From contig JBAXUY010000011.1 of assembly GCA_037129475.1 (NCBI GenBank), positions 1 through 44,843 on the forward strand: a stretch of DNA of 44,843 nucleotides. Direction: 5' to 3'. Under the pieces are notes generated by a model that had not been told where the DNA came from, did not search any database, and saw nothing but the letters and a program-made list of their open reading frames with translations. The position numbers were made by a program, and so were the translations under genes. The number at the start of each line of letters is the position of its first letter. Position 1 is the stretch's first letter. Below are positions 1 through 10,970 of this stretch, piece after piece. The DNA comes from RGVT01 sp037129475 (lineage in GTDB: Bacteria > Planctomycetota > Planctomycetia > Pirellulales > UBA1268).

Positions 1-122
1 AGCATCGCATCGAGGAGCGGGAGGGCCACGCCGGCTCCGGTGGCCCGCAGGAGCGTGCGCCTGGAGAGACGAACCGGACTGTACACCCGAGACGAACCCG
101 TCACAGTGGAACCACGATGCAT
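1..122 (-). CDS. DUF1552 domain protein, N-terminal fragment
   Basis: Reading the minus strand from an ATG at 122 gives about 40 residues that run off the window. They contain the twin-arginine-type segment SRRTLLRATGAG followed by VALPLLDAM. This is the standard N-terminus of planctomycete DUF1552 proteins (HXXSHH family), which are exported and usually sit beside DUF1549/DUF1553 or cytochrome genes. Their biochemical function is unknown. The C-terminal domain is outside the window, so the family call rests on the leader region only. The gene is divergent from the glycosyltransferase at 278, leaving about 155 bases for both promoters; that spacer contains a small CCGGCC/GGCCGG hairpin at 239-257. 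Confidence 0.7.
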   Translation of the reverse strand, partial: MHRGSTVTGSSRVYSPVRLSRRTLLRATGAGVALPLLDAM

Positions 123-277
123 CGCACACCCTCACGCGGCGGTAGGCCACCCCGTCTTGGGGATGGCGCGGGTATCATCCTCTGGATTATCGACCATGGC
201 GGTGGCTCGTGCTGTCTGATTTTTGTTGACGCCCGACGCCGGCCTCCGCGTGGCCGGGCACAAAGGCAGGGCACCTG

Positions 278-1363
278 ATGATCGTCATCGATGCGGTGTT
301 CTTTCAGCATGGCCGCACCGGGATCGCCCGGGTCTGGCAGACGCTGCTGTCGCTCTGGGCCCGTGGTCCGTTCGCCCAGGGGATCGTGGTCGTCGACCGG
401 GCCGGCACCTGTCCCGCGATTCCGGGCATCCGGACCGTGCCGGCTCCCCGCCACCACCCGGCACGCGTCGATCAGGACCGTGTCCTCCTCCAGCGGATCT
501 GCGACGCCGTCGGGGCCCGCTGGTTTCTCTCGACCTACTACACCCTGCCCATTACGACGCCCTCGATCTTCGTCTGCTACGACATGATCCCGGAGGTGCT
601 GGGCTTCGATCTCGACAAGCCGATGTGGCGCGTAAAGACACAGGCCATCCGTGAGGCGCAGGCGTTCATCGCCATTTCCCGCACCTCGGCCATCGACCTG
701 CTCTGGTTTCATCCGCACCTTGCGACCACCCCGGGGCTCGTCGCCCACTGCGGCACCGATTTCAAGCCGGCTCCAGCCGGGGCCGTCGCGGCCTTCCGCC
801 GGGATCACGGGCTCGAGCGGCCGTATTTCATGCTCAGCGGCACGCGGTCCCACTACAAGAACGCACTGCTCGTGTTCCGCGCCCTCGACTCTCTTGGCGC
901 GCGGGCGCACGAGTTCGACATCCTTTGCTCGGGTGGCAGCGTGACGCTCGAACCCGAACTCCAAAGCCTGGCCAGACGCACCCGCGTGCATGTCGTGCAA
1001 CTCGACGACGCGGCGCTCCAAGCCGCCTATACCGGGGCGGTCGCCCTCTGCTACCCGTCGTTGTACGAGGGATTCGGGCTCCCGCCGCTGGAGGCGATGG
1101 CCTGCGGCACGCCCGTGCTGACGACGCCCGCGGCGGCGATCGCGGAAGTCTGCGGCGAGGCGGTGATCTACGTGGCGCCCCGAAACGTGGCCGGGTTCGC
1201 CCACGAAATGGGTCGGCTCCTCGACGATGGCGCGGTGCGGGCAACGCTCGCCGCCCGTGGGGCCCAGCGGGCCGCGGGATTCACCTGGCCGGCGATGGCC
1301 GATCGCATTGGCGCATTCCTCGGCTCGTTGTCTGCCTCCGTCTCGCTGCGCCCGTCCACCTGA
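278..1363 (+). CDS. Glycosyltransferase, GT4-like (family 1 domain)
   Basis: 361 residues, cytoplasmic and without a signal peptide. The C-terminal half has the nucleotide-sugar-binding Rossmann domain of GT-B enzymes: YFMLSGTRSHYKN near residue 190 and the EX7E motif in LYEGFGLPPLEAMACGTPV, with glutamates at about residues 264 and 272. It should transfer a sugar from a nucleotide donor to a glycan or lipid acceptor. Neither substrate can be read from the sequence. The next glycosyltransferase starts 14 to 26 bases downstream, so the two are probably co-transcribed and act on the same surface or secreted polysaccharide. The family call is secure, the specific role is not. Confidence 0.9.
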   Translation: MIVIDAVFFQHGRTGIARVWQTLLSLWARGPFAQGIVVVDRAGTCPAIPGIRTVPAPRHHPARVDQDRVLLQRICDAVGARWFLSTYYTLPITTPSIFVCYDMIPEVLGFDLDKPMWRVKTQAIREAQAFIAISRTSAIDLLWFHPHLATTPGLVAHCGTDFKPAPAGAVAAFRRDHGLERPYFMLSGTRSHYKNALLVFRALDSLGARAHEFDILCSGGSVTLEPELQSLARRTRVHVVQLDDAALQAAYTGAVALCYPSLYEGFGLPPLEAMACGTPVLTTPAAAIAEVCGEAVIYVAPRNVAGFAHEMGRLLDDGAVRATLAARGAQRAAGFTWPAMADRIGAFLGSLSASVSLRPST

Positions 1364-1377
1364 TCAGCTCACGGAGA

Positions 1378-2466
1378 ATGGCCGCTGTGATGCTCGAGAA
1401 TCTCTTTCGGCGAACGGCCGACGAGGCGGTGCTGCTCAACTACACGACGCATCCCTTCGTGTCCCGACAGGTGGGCCATTCCAACTACTACGAAGCCCGG
1501 ATCATCGCCCGGGCGCTCCACGACCATGGATACCGTGTCGATATCCTCGACTTCTTCGACGACACGCCGGTCGACTGCGCACGCTATCGACTGATATTCG
1601 GCTTCGGGCATGCCTTCGAGCAGTCCTTTGCAGCGTCGTCCACGGCCGCGCCGCGGCGGATCTACTATGCAACCGGGGCCCACGTCTCCTACCAGAATCC
1701 GGCAGAAATCGACCGGGTGCGCATCGTCAACCACCGGCACGGCGTCCGGCTGATGCCACAGCGGGTCGTGCCGTGGTGCTGGTCGCTCTCGACGTCCTTC
1801 AGTGACGCCCTCGTGGTGCTCGGAAACGACTGGACTGCATCGACGTACCGGCCGTTCACCGACGCGCCCATTCACACGCTCGATGCCACCGCACTCTTCA
1901 ATCCCGACGCCGATCGGATCCACCGCGACCCGACGCAGCGCCCGCTCGGCCTGCTCTGGTTCGGTGCCAGGGGATTCGTGCACAAGGGCCTCGACGTGTG
2001 TCTGGAATATGCCGCGTCGGAACCCGATGTCATGCTCCATGTATGTGCCGCGGAAGAGGCTGAATTCATGCGGGCCTTCGCACCGTACTTTCGCCTGCCA
2101 AACGTGCTGTTCCACGGCCATGTGGACGTGCGCAGTGCCGCGTTCGTGCGGATCGTGGCGCAGTGCACCTGCTGCATCCTGCCGTCCTGCAGCGAAGGAC
2201 AGTCGACGTCCCTCCTCACCGCCATGGCGACCGGACTGATCCCGATCGGCACGACGAGCACCGGCGTCGACATCGCCAGGTTGGGCATCCTGATGGACGA
2301 CATCAGTGTCGATAGCGTTGCACGGTCGGTTGCGGCGGTCAGGGCGCTGCCGCCGCAGGAGATCCGCGACCGGGACCACGGCCTGCGGCAACACTGCCGG
2401 ATATTCCACTCCCCGGGTCGCTTCAACGAAAACGTCCGGGCACTGCTTGCGCGCTACGTGCCGTGA
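1378..2466 (+). CDS. Glycosyltransferase, GT-B type
   Basis: 362 residues from the ATG at 1378; an in-frame ATG at 1390 is equally possible because the only GGAG (1372-1376) lies too close to the first ATG. The C-terminal half has the GT-B pattern: GLLWFGARGFVHKGLDVCLE, then VLFHGHVD, then ILPSCSEGQSTSLLTAMATG. In the equivalent of the EX7E motif the second acidic residue is replaced by threonine, so this is a divergent member. It follows the first glycosyltransferase closely and faces the unknown gene at 2482 tail to tail with about 15 bases between them. Acceptor and donor are unknown. Confidence 0.8.
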   Translation: MAAVMLENLFRRTADEAVLLNYTTHPFVSRQVGHSNYYEARIIARALHDHGYRVDILDFFDDTPVDCARYRLIFGFGHAFEQSFAASSTAAPRRIYYATGAHVSYQNPAEIDRVRIVNHRHGVRLMPQRVVPWCWSLSTSFSDALVVLGNDWTASTYRPFTDAPIHTLDATALFNPDADRIHRDPTQRPLGLLWFGARGFVHKGLDVCLEYAASEPDVMLHVCAAEEAEFMRAFAPYFRLPNVLFHGHVDVRSAAFVRIVAQCTCCILPSCSEGQSTSLLTAMATGLIPIGTTSTGVDIARLGILMDDISVDSVARSVAAVRALPPQEIRDRDHGLRQHCRIFHSPGRFNENVRALLARYVP

Positions 2467-2481
2467 CCGGCACATGGGAAC

Positions 2482-3249
2482 TCACGACGCCGGGCCGACG
2501 TAATGGAGCGGCATGAGCGCGGCGTCCCGATGCGCCTCGTGGCTGAAGAGCGTGCGGTTGCTCCAGTAGTATCGCCAGTATTTGTCCGAGCGAATCACCG
2601 CGTGGTTGTGGGCCGCTTCGGCGGATGTCAGGGAGTGCCCGATCGGGTGCTTCTTGTGAAAGATTCGATCGTAGTAGCGGGGTGCGTCGTGCGCCACCTT
2701 GAGATAGGCGGCCACCCACGAGTCCCAATAGGCCGCACCGATGATCAGACTCGGCATCTCGGTGAGCAACTGCCGGGCGACCGCTCCATTCATGACGAAC
2801 ATGTCCTCGCCGTTGTAGTACGGCACCCCGTACCGGTCGCCCCAGTCGTCGACGGAGAGCCTGTGATAGATGTTCGCCCGGCAGAGACTGGTGAACGCAT
2901 GGGGGCAGGGCCGGATGTCGGAGTTGGCGATGCCATACCACGCCGCGCCGGGGGACATCCTCAGGACCGCCTCGATCATGTCCCGGACGAACGGCTTGTC
3001 GCTGCCGGGCTGGATCACGCCCGCCGTCGTGCCCTGGTACAAAATCGACGTGTATCCCAACTGCAGCGCGCGATCGTGAACGTGTGGATCACATGCAAAC
3101 AGGACGATCATCGCCTTGTCCCACGCTGACAGGGCCTCGACCTCGCGGGGCGACGCCGTGAATGGCATCACGATCGAGATCGCCTGGGGCACCGGGCTCA
3201 CGAGGGGATACGGCGGGGCGACCGCACGTTCTTCGGGCGAGTGATGCAC
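2482..3249 (-). CDS. Conserved hypothetical protein, possibly glycosyltransferase-like
   Basis: 255 residues without signal peptide or membrane segment. I do not recognise the family. The N-terminus (ISIVMPFTASPREVEALSAW) resembles the first strand of a GT-A fold, and WYGIANSDI around residue 105 could play the role of a DxD-like nucleotide-sugar motif. YYNGEDMFVM and AYWDSWVAAYL follow. These resemblances, and the two adjacent glycosyltransferases, make a glycan-related role plausible but unproven. It starts 6 bases after the stop of the Fur-family gene, so it may be transcribed with it. An alternative start is the internal methionine of MPFTASP. Confidence 0.6.
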   Translation of the reverse strand: MHHSPEERAVAPPYPLVSPVPQAISIVMPFTASPREVEALSAWDKAMIVLFACDPHVHDRALQLGYTSILYQGTTAGVIQPGSDKPFVRDMIEAVLRMSPGAAWYGIANSDIRPCPHAFTSLCRANIYHRLSVDDWGDRYGVPYYNGEDMFVMNGAVARQLLTEMPSLIIGAAYWDSWVAAYLKVAHDAPRYYDRIFHKKHPIGHSLTSAEAAHNHAVIRSDKYWRYYWSNRTLFSHEAHRDAALMPLHYVGPAS

Positions 3250-3255
3250 GCTCTC

Positions 3256-3777
3256 TCACCCGCAGTTGCCGCACTGCCCCTTGAGCAACACCTCGGTCAC
3301 CGAGCGGATGCCGGCGCCTTTCGCGTCGGCGGCAGCCCGCGACGCTCCTCCCGGCATGCGGCCCGCACCAGACTTCCCGCGCTGGGCGGGCTTGGGCGTG
3401 ATCGCCACGTTCACGTCGTCGAGACAGGAGACCTCGCCGCAACTCGTGCACAGGAAGTGCGGGTGGTCCTCCCCTTTCGCGTGCGCATGGCCGGGTCGCT
3501 TGAGCTCGAACCGCCAGACGTGGTCGCCGAGCTCCACCCGCGAGACGAGGCCCGCTTCGGTGAGCTCGGTGAGGTTGCGGTAGATCGTGGCCCGGTCGAA
3601 GCCCTTGCTTGGCCCGACCGCCTCCGAGACCTCCGCGTGCGTCAGCGGACCGGCGGCCGAGATCAGATGCTGGAGCACGGCCAGTCGCGCGGCGGTGCAC
3701 CGCAGGCCTGCGCCGCGGATGCGGGCCTGCACCGCCTCGATCCCTTCGTTCGCCAGTCTCGGTCCGCGTCGCGCCAT
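3256..3777 (-). CDS. Fur-family metal-dependent transcriptional regulator
   Basis: 173 residues. The N-terminal winged helix is clear: GLRCTAARLAVLQHL near residue 25 and DRATIYRNLTELTEAGLVSRV near residue 62, the standard Fur recognition-helix region. The C-terminal half has HPHFLCTSCGEVSCLDD, which supplies histidines and one CxxC pair, and the protein ends in CGNCG, a second CxxC pair expected for a structural zinc site. A lysine/glycine/alanine-rich insertion of about 35 residues lies between the last beta strand and the terminal CxxC. Fur, Zur and PerR paralogs cannot be separated by eye; the compact C-terminus without an obvious HHHHD cluster argues against calling it Fur itself. Confidence 0.9.
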   Translation of the reverse strand: MARRGPRLANEGIEAVQARIRGAGLRCTAARLAVLQHLISAAGPLTHAEVSEAVGPSKGFDRATIYRNLTELTEAGLVSRVELGDHVWRFELKRPGHAHAKGEDHPHFLCTSCGEVSCLDDVNVAITPKPAQRGKSGAGRMPGGASRAAADAKGAGIRSVTEVLLKGQCGNCG

Positions 3778-3819
3778 GCCGACAGTCTACACCCGCGCCG
3801 GCCCGTCTTCTCCACGCCG

Positions 3820-4377
3820 TCAGCCGACGGCCACCCCGGCGAGCACCTCCACGATCGCCGCCATGAACGCCGGCAGATCGGCCGGTTTTCGGCTCGTCAC
3901 GTGGTGCCGGTCGACGACGACGGGGGTGTCTTCCCAGATCGCTCCGGCGTTCATGAGGTCGTCCTTGATGCCGGGGCTGCCGGTGACGCGAACCCCCCGG
4001 TAGACCCCAGCCGAGATCGGGATCCAGCCGCCATGGCAGATCGCCGCCACGAGCTTGCCGTGGGCGGAAAACTCGCGCACGAGATCGAGGACCTTTTCAT
4101 CACGCCGCAACTTGTCGGGCATCCAGCCGCCAGGGATCACGATGCCGTGAAAATCGGCCGCCTCCATGTCGCCGAGCGCCGCGTCGCTCGTGCAGGGGTA
4201 ACCATGCTTGCCGGAATAGGTGCGGCCCTGCATCGCGCCAGCCACGGTGACATGGGCACCGGCCTCCTCGAGCCGCAGTTTCGGATACCACAGTTCCAGG
4301 TCTTCGTAGTCGTCACCGACGAGCACGAGGATGCGGATGCCGTCGAGATGATGGTGGAGCGGGGGGAGGTGGGGCAT
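3820..4377 (-). CDS. DJ-1/PfpI family protein (peptidase C56-like)
   Basis: 185 residues from the ATG at 4377. That start is chosen over an ATG at 4407 because AGGAG lies 8 bases upstream. The class I glutaminase-like fold is seen in order: ILVLVGDDYEDLELWYP at the N-terminus, GIVIPGGWMPDKLR in the middle and the nucleophile elbow AAICHGGW with Cys114 and His115. Glu near residue 23 fits the usual DJ-1 acidic partner. Members of the PfpI/YhbO branch act as stress proteins, reported as glyoxalase III or deglycase-like enzymes and formerly as proteases. The gene has its own intergenic space and is separated by about 40 bases from the Fur-family gene. Confidence 0.9.
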   Translation of the reverse strand: MPHLPPLHHHLDGIRILVLVGDDYEDLELWYPKLRLEEAGAHVTVAGAMQGRTYSGKHGYPCTSDAALGDMEAADFHGIVIPGGWMPDKLRRDEKVLDLVREFSAHGKLVAAICHGGWIPISAGVYRGVRVTGSPGIKDDLMNAGAIWEDTPVVVDRHHVTSRKPADLPAFMAAIVEVLAGVAVG

Positions 4378-4407
4378 GGCGTGAACTCCTGATACGGGGG
4401 GTGACAC

Positions 4408-4805
4408 GCGTCATTTTCGCAGACCACCCTGCAGCAGACGAGGGCCAGCAGCGACAACCCCTCCGTTGGGTGGAACCTGCTATCATGCCTGCACGGGGCC
4501 CCGACATGACGGCGACCGTGGTTTCTACGGCGTTTCCGGAGAGCCGCCAAAACCTGCTTGACTCACGAAGGGCTCACGCTACATTCACGCCCCGGCCATA
4601 TGGAGTGGTCCGCGGGAAAACCGCCACAACATCTTGCGATAGCATGCAGAAGGAGCTGCTTTCTTTGAATCGCGGGTTTCCCGTTTTCCCGGCCGCCTGA
4701 CCGGCTCAACCCCGGCCCCCGACTCGGCCGATAGGGTTTGCACGTTCACTATACGGAAGTATACTTTCTCGGCTCGACACTTTCCTCGCAAGGAGTTTCC
4801 GCCCC
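4408..4805. other. Intergenic region upstream of nrdJ
   Basis: About 400 bases without a supportable gene. The left end carries the leader of the PfpI gene (minus strand) and the right end the promoter and ribosome binding site of nrdJ. I looked for a cobalamin riboswitch because the downstream enzyme needs adenosylcobalamin, but only isolated GGGAA and GCCAC words were seen and not the full conserved core. Confidence 0.6.
4738..4766 (+). promoter_or_regulatory. Candidate nrdJ promoter with palindrome
   Basis: TTGCAC at 4738-4743 and TATACT at 4760-4765 are separated by 16 bases and could be -35 and -10 elements. The -10 lies inside a perfect 10-bp palindrome, AAGTATACTT (4757-4766), immediately after CACTATA. 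NrdR, the general repressor of ribonucleotide reductase genes, binds AT-rich palindromes in such positions, but the match to its consensus is weak. An AAGGAG at 4790-4795 lies 10 bases before the nrdJ ATG at 4806. Confidence 0.35.
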
Positions 4806-7856
<3,051 letters not shown>

Positions 7857-7861
7857 TCGGT

Positions 7862-7996
7862 CGCGTTGGGCGGATTGTGACGGATATGCAGTGACTGGTG
7901 CGATGGCGTGGAGGTCGGGCACGACCCTGGCCGATCCTGTTGCCATCGACATTCGACCTGTCGCCGCATTCCGTCGGAGGTGCCAAACCCAACGCG
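7862..7996. other. Possible structured RNA element after nrdJ
   Basis: CGCGTTGGG at 7862-7870 is perfectly complementary to CCCAACGCG at 7988-7996, a 9-bp closing helix around about 117 bases. Inside are smaller hairpins, for example GGTCG/CGACC at 7913-7926 with a 4-base loop and CGACA/TGTCG near 7947-7963. No protein gene fits here. It could be an untranslated RNA, or a structured 3' end of the nrdJ transcript that ends at the terminator at 8101. It matches no RNA family I know, and strand and expression are unknown. Confidence 0.3.
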
Positions 7997-8100
7997 TTGA
8001 TCCGGATCCTCTGAAAAGCACGTGCCCGTCACGGCCCGATCCGCATCAGTTTCGCAATGCTCTACCCCGTTCGCAGGCGGACGGCAGGTTCGATTCACGA

Positions 8101-8133
8101 GAGGCCGTGGCAGACCCAAGCTGCCACGGCCTC
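8101..8133. terminator. Strong terminator-like hairpin
   Basis: A perfect 13-bp stem, GAGGCCGTGGCAG paired with CTGCCACGGCCTC, encloses a 7-base loop. It is followed on the plus strand by CGTCATTTTC, only a short T run. It lies 245 bases after the nrdJ stop and 200 bases before the next gene on the same strand, so it most likely ends the nrdJ transcript or that of a small RNA in between. Confidence 0.75.
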
Positions 8134-8331
8134 CGTCATTTTCAGTCGGGCTTCACCGCCGAGGTTCCCGCCCCCGCCGCGGTGCGGTGGTAGCGGACAT
8201 GCCGGTTCGGCCGAGGCGTCGCCCCGGGCCGTTTGCCCGCGTCTCTCCCCGGAATTAGCATACGAACGAGTTTCGGCGTAGCGTTGGGGCGTATGGCTCC
8301 AACCCCCTTGATCCTTCTGCAGAGGTGACTC

Positions 8332-9546
8332 GTGCGTCGTTGGTTGCGTGTGCTCGTGGTGGGCGTCCTCGCGGTTCTGCTCTCGATCGACTCGGCTTCG
8401 GCGTGCCGCTTTCTGCGCAGCCGTTGTCGGCCACGCTGTCGCGTGGTGACCTGCCGTGTCGTCCGCCAGGCTCCGAACCAATGCGCGGCGGCGGGGGGCT
8501 GCGTTTCCCCGAGCATGCCGTGCGGGTCCGGTGAGGTTGTCGTCGTTCCCTGGGGATGCTGCGTGCCAGCCGACGGGTCGGCGCATGCCGTGATCGTCGA
8601 GTCGGCGCCCGTGGCTGACACCGCACCGGTCGTCGAGCAGCCGCGAGCACCTGCCGCTGAGGCGGCCGCGCCCGTGATCGTCGAAAAATCGATGCCCGTG
8701 GTTCCCCAGCCCGTCAAGGAACCGCTTCAGCCGCTCGAGCCGATCGCCCCGGTCTCCGCGGAGAAGCCGCTCTCGCCCGCGCCGGAAACGCCGAAGGCGC
8801 CGCAACCACAGTTCAAGTCGGCCGCTGAGATCCTCGCCGAGTCGGCCGAGCAGGAACGCCTCGAAAAGGCGGCCATCGAGGCTGCCACACCGCCGGCAGC
8901 GCCCGCTCCCGAGCCGCCCATGACGAAAGCGCCGGCGGAACCGGCGGACACGACAGCCCCGGTCGACGAGCCGACGGCGCCGATCGAGTCCGCGCCCAAG
9001 AAGCCCGCACCGGCACCCGCCGAGGAGGAGCCGCCGGTGCCCGCCGAGCCCGCCCCCAAGAAGCCCGCGCCGAAGCCGGCCGAGGAAAACCTGTTCGACG
9101 AGGCCGACGATGAACCGGCCGCCGACGCGCCCGCGACCGAAAAGCCCGCGCCGATGAAGAAGGCGCCCGCCGAGGAGCCGGTGGAGGATCTGTTTGGAGA
9201 GCCGGAGGCTGCGAAGCCTGCGAAGGAAGAGACGCCGGCTGCCGAGGAGCCGGCCGCCGAGGCCCCGGCCGAGGAAAAGACCGACAAGGCGGAGGACGAT
9301 CCGTTTGCCTGGCTCGACGCGTCCCCCGAGCCGGTCCGACGCTGGATCGATTCCACGGGACGCCACCAGACGATCGGCCGGCTCGTGGAGGTGCATCCCG
9401 AGCGGATTCGCATCCTCAAGAGCAACGGCCATTACACGACCGTGCCGATGCAGCGGCTCAGCCGCCACGATCAGGCCTACGTGACACAGGTCGGCGAACG
9501 CATCGCCGCCAAACGGCCGGCCGTCACCGACACGGCCCAACGGTAG
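8332..9546 (+). CDS. Exported Pro/Ala/Glu-rich protein with C-terminal SHD1 domain
   Basis: 404 residues from a GTG at 8332 (a second GTG lies 15 bases on). The N-terminus RRWLRVLVVGVLAVLLSIDSASA is a signal peptide, followed by a cysteine-rich stretch with six or more cysteines up to about residue 85. Residues 85 to 325 are low complexity with repeated PAPKKPAP, PAEEE and EEPAAEAPAEE units, likely an extended spacer. Residues 332-385 match the SHD1 (SLA1 homology 1) pattern common in planctomycetes: RRWIDSTGRHQTIGRLVEV, then ILKSNGHYTTVPMQRLSRHDQAYV. In eukaryotes SHD1 binds peptide motifs; its role in exported planctomycete proteins is unknown. It converges with pgk. Confidence 0.8.
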   Translation: MRRWLRVLVVGVLAVLLSIDSASACRFLRSRCRPRCRVVTCRVVRQAPNQCAAAGGCVSPSMPCGSGEVVVVPWGCCVPADGSAHAVIVESAPVADTAPVVEQPRAPAAEAAAPVIVEKSMPVVPQPVKEPLQPLEPIAPVSAEKPLSPAPETPKAPQPQFKSAAEILAESAEQERLEKAAIEAATPPAAPAPEPPMTKAPAEPADTTAPVDEPTAPIESAPKKPAPAPAEEEPPVPAEPAPKKPAPKPAEENLFDEADDEPAADAPATEKPAPMKKAPAEEPVEDLFGEPEAAKPAKEETPAAEEPAAEAPAEEKTDKAEDDPFAWLDASPEPVRRWIDSTGRHQTIGRLVEVHPERIRILKSNGHYTTVPMQRLSRHDQAYVTQVGERIAAKRPAVTDTAQR

Positions 9547-9570
9547 CCTGATTCACTGCGGGAGCCTGGA

Positions 9571-10776
9571 TCACTTGTCGTCGAGGACGGCGACCGTCGC
9601 GAAGGCCTTGCCCTCGAGCATCTCGAGCGACGCGCCTCCGCCGGTCGACACGTGGCTCACCTTGTCGGCGTAGCCGAGCTGCTCGACGGCCGCCGCCGAG
9701 TCGCCACCGCCGATGATCGTGATCGCGCCTTTGGCTGTGGCGTCGGCCACGGCATCGGCCACGGCCTTGGTCCCGGCGTCGAACGGCGGCATCTCGAACA
9801 CGCCCATCGGCCCGTTCCAGACCACCGTGCCGGCCGCGCGGATGATCCCGGCGTAGTGCTTCGCCGTCTCGGGACCGATATCCAGCCCCTCGAAGCCGTC
9901 GGGAATCTCGCCGGCCTTGACGATCTTCTTGTTCGCGTTCGATGAAAAATCGTCGGCACAGTGCGTGTCGACCGGCAGCACGAGTTTGCCTTGGCCCTTC
10001 GCGAGCAGCTCCTTCGCGAGCTCGAGCTTGTCGGGCTCGACGAGCGACTTCCCCGTCTTCCCACCCTGCGCCAGTGAAAACGTGTAGGCCATCGCGCCGC
10101 CGATCAGGACGCGGTCACAGATCAACAGCAGGTTCGTGATCACCGCGATCTTGTCGCTCACCTTCTTGCCGCCGAGGATCGCCACGAACGGCCGCTTCGG
10201 CCGTGCGATCGCGTCGGAGAGGTATTGCATCTCCTTCTCGACGAGAAAACCCGACACGGCCGGCTTGCCGAGAGCCTTCATCGCCACGGGCACGGCATGC
10301 ATGCTCGCCTCGGTGCGGTGGCAGGTGCCGAAGGCGTCGTTGACGTAGGCGTCGGCGAGGGTGGCGAGACCGGCAACGTAGGCCGTGTCGTCCCCCTTCT
10401 TCTCCCCCTTGTTGAACCGCACGTTCTCGAGAACGAGAACGCCTCCGGCCGGCAGGGCCTTGGCCTTGGCGTGCGAGTCAGGGCCGCCCGTGTCGGCGGC
10501 CAGGGCGACCGGCGCACCGAGAAGCTCGCCAAGTTTCCTCGCCACGGGGGCAAGCGAGAACGCGGGCTCCGGTCCCTTGCCCGCGGGCCGGCCCAGGTGC
10601 GACATGAGGATCGCCTTGCCGCCACGGTCGACGATCGACTTGATCGTCGGGAGGGCCATCCGGATGCGACGGTCGTCGGTGATCGCCCCGGAATCATCCT
10701 GCGGCACGTTGAAATCGACGCGCACGAGGACGGCCTTCGCACGCGGGTCGAGATCGGCGACGGATTTTTTTGGCAT
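9571..10776 (-). CDS. pgk: Phosphoglycerate kinase
   Basis: 401 residues, the usual length. Catalyses transfer of phosphate between 1,3-bisphosphoglycerate and ADP in glycolysis and gluconeogenesis, in the cytoplasm. The N-terminal substrate domain begins with AVLVRVDFNVPQDD; SHLGRPAGKGPEPAFSL and VLENVRFNKGEKKGDD follow. VAILGGKKVSDKI marks the hinge and start of the nucleotide domain, and GGGDSAAAVEQLG near the C-terminus is the ATP phosphate-binding loop. It stands alone and converges with the SHD1 gene, with 24 bases between the stops. AGGGG lies about 9 bases before the ATG at 10776. Confidence 0.98.
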   Translation of the reverse strand: MPKKSVADLDPRAKAVLVRVDFNVPQDDSGAITDDRRIRMALPTIKSIVDRGGKAILMSHLGRPAGKGPEPAFSLAPVARKLGELLGAPVALAADTGGPDSHAKAKALPAGGVLVLENVRFNKGEKKGDDTAYVAGLATLADAYVNDAFGTCHRTEASMHAVPVAMKALGKPAVSGFLVEKEMQYLSDAIARPKRPFVAILGGKKVSDKIAVITNLLLICDRVLIGGAMAYTFSLAQGGKTGKSLVEPDKLELAKELLAKGQGKLVLPVDTHCADDFSSNANKKIVKAGEIPDGFEGLDIGPETAKHYAGIIRAAGTVVWNGPMGVFEMPPFDAGTKAVADAVADATAKGAITIIGGGDSAAAVEQLGYADKVSHVSTGGGASLEMLEGKAFATVAVLDDK

Positions 10777-10970
10777 GTCGAATACCCCTGGTCGGGCTCC
10801 TGCAGTGAAAATGCTGCTGCGAATCTACGCGTCTCGGATGCCACGGCAAGAGGAGGGGCCACGGAACCCCACGGGGGCATCACGATTTCGTCAGGGTGGT
10901 GCCACGCCGCGGATTGCCGGCACCAAGCTGACCTTCAGGAAACAGCCCTCGGCGGGATAGCCTGGAGGGC

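Larger units (their letters stand above)
7857..8331. other. Intergenic region between nrdJ and the SHD1 protein
   Basis: 475 bases without a supportable protein gene. It holds the possible structured element at 7862-7996, the palindrome GATCCGGATC at 7999-8008, the terminator hairpin at 8101-8133 and the upstream region of the gene at 8332. Confidence 0.6.

Noticed and set aside
4560..4645. Cobalamin riboswitch before the B12-dependent reductase
   Set aside because: Only isolated GGGAA and GCCAC words occur; the conserved core and B12 box are not present in order.
8083..8100. GGTTCGATTC word resembling a tRNA or tmRNA T-arm
   Set aside because: The flanking bases do not pair into a T stem (only one of five pairs forms) and no acceptor stem, D-arm or anticodon arm could be found.
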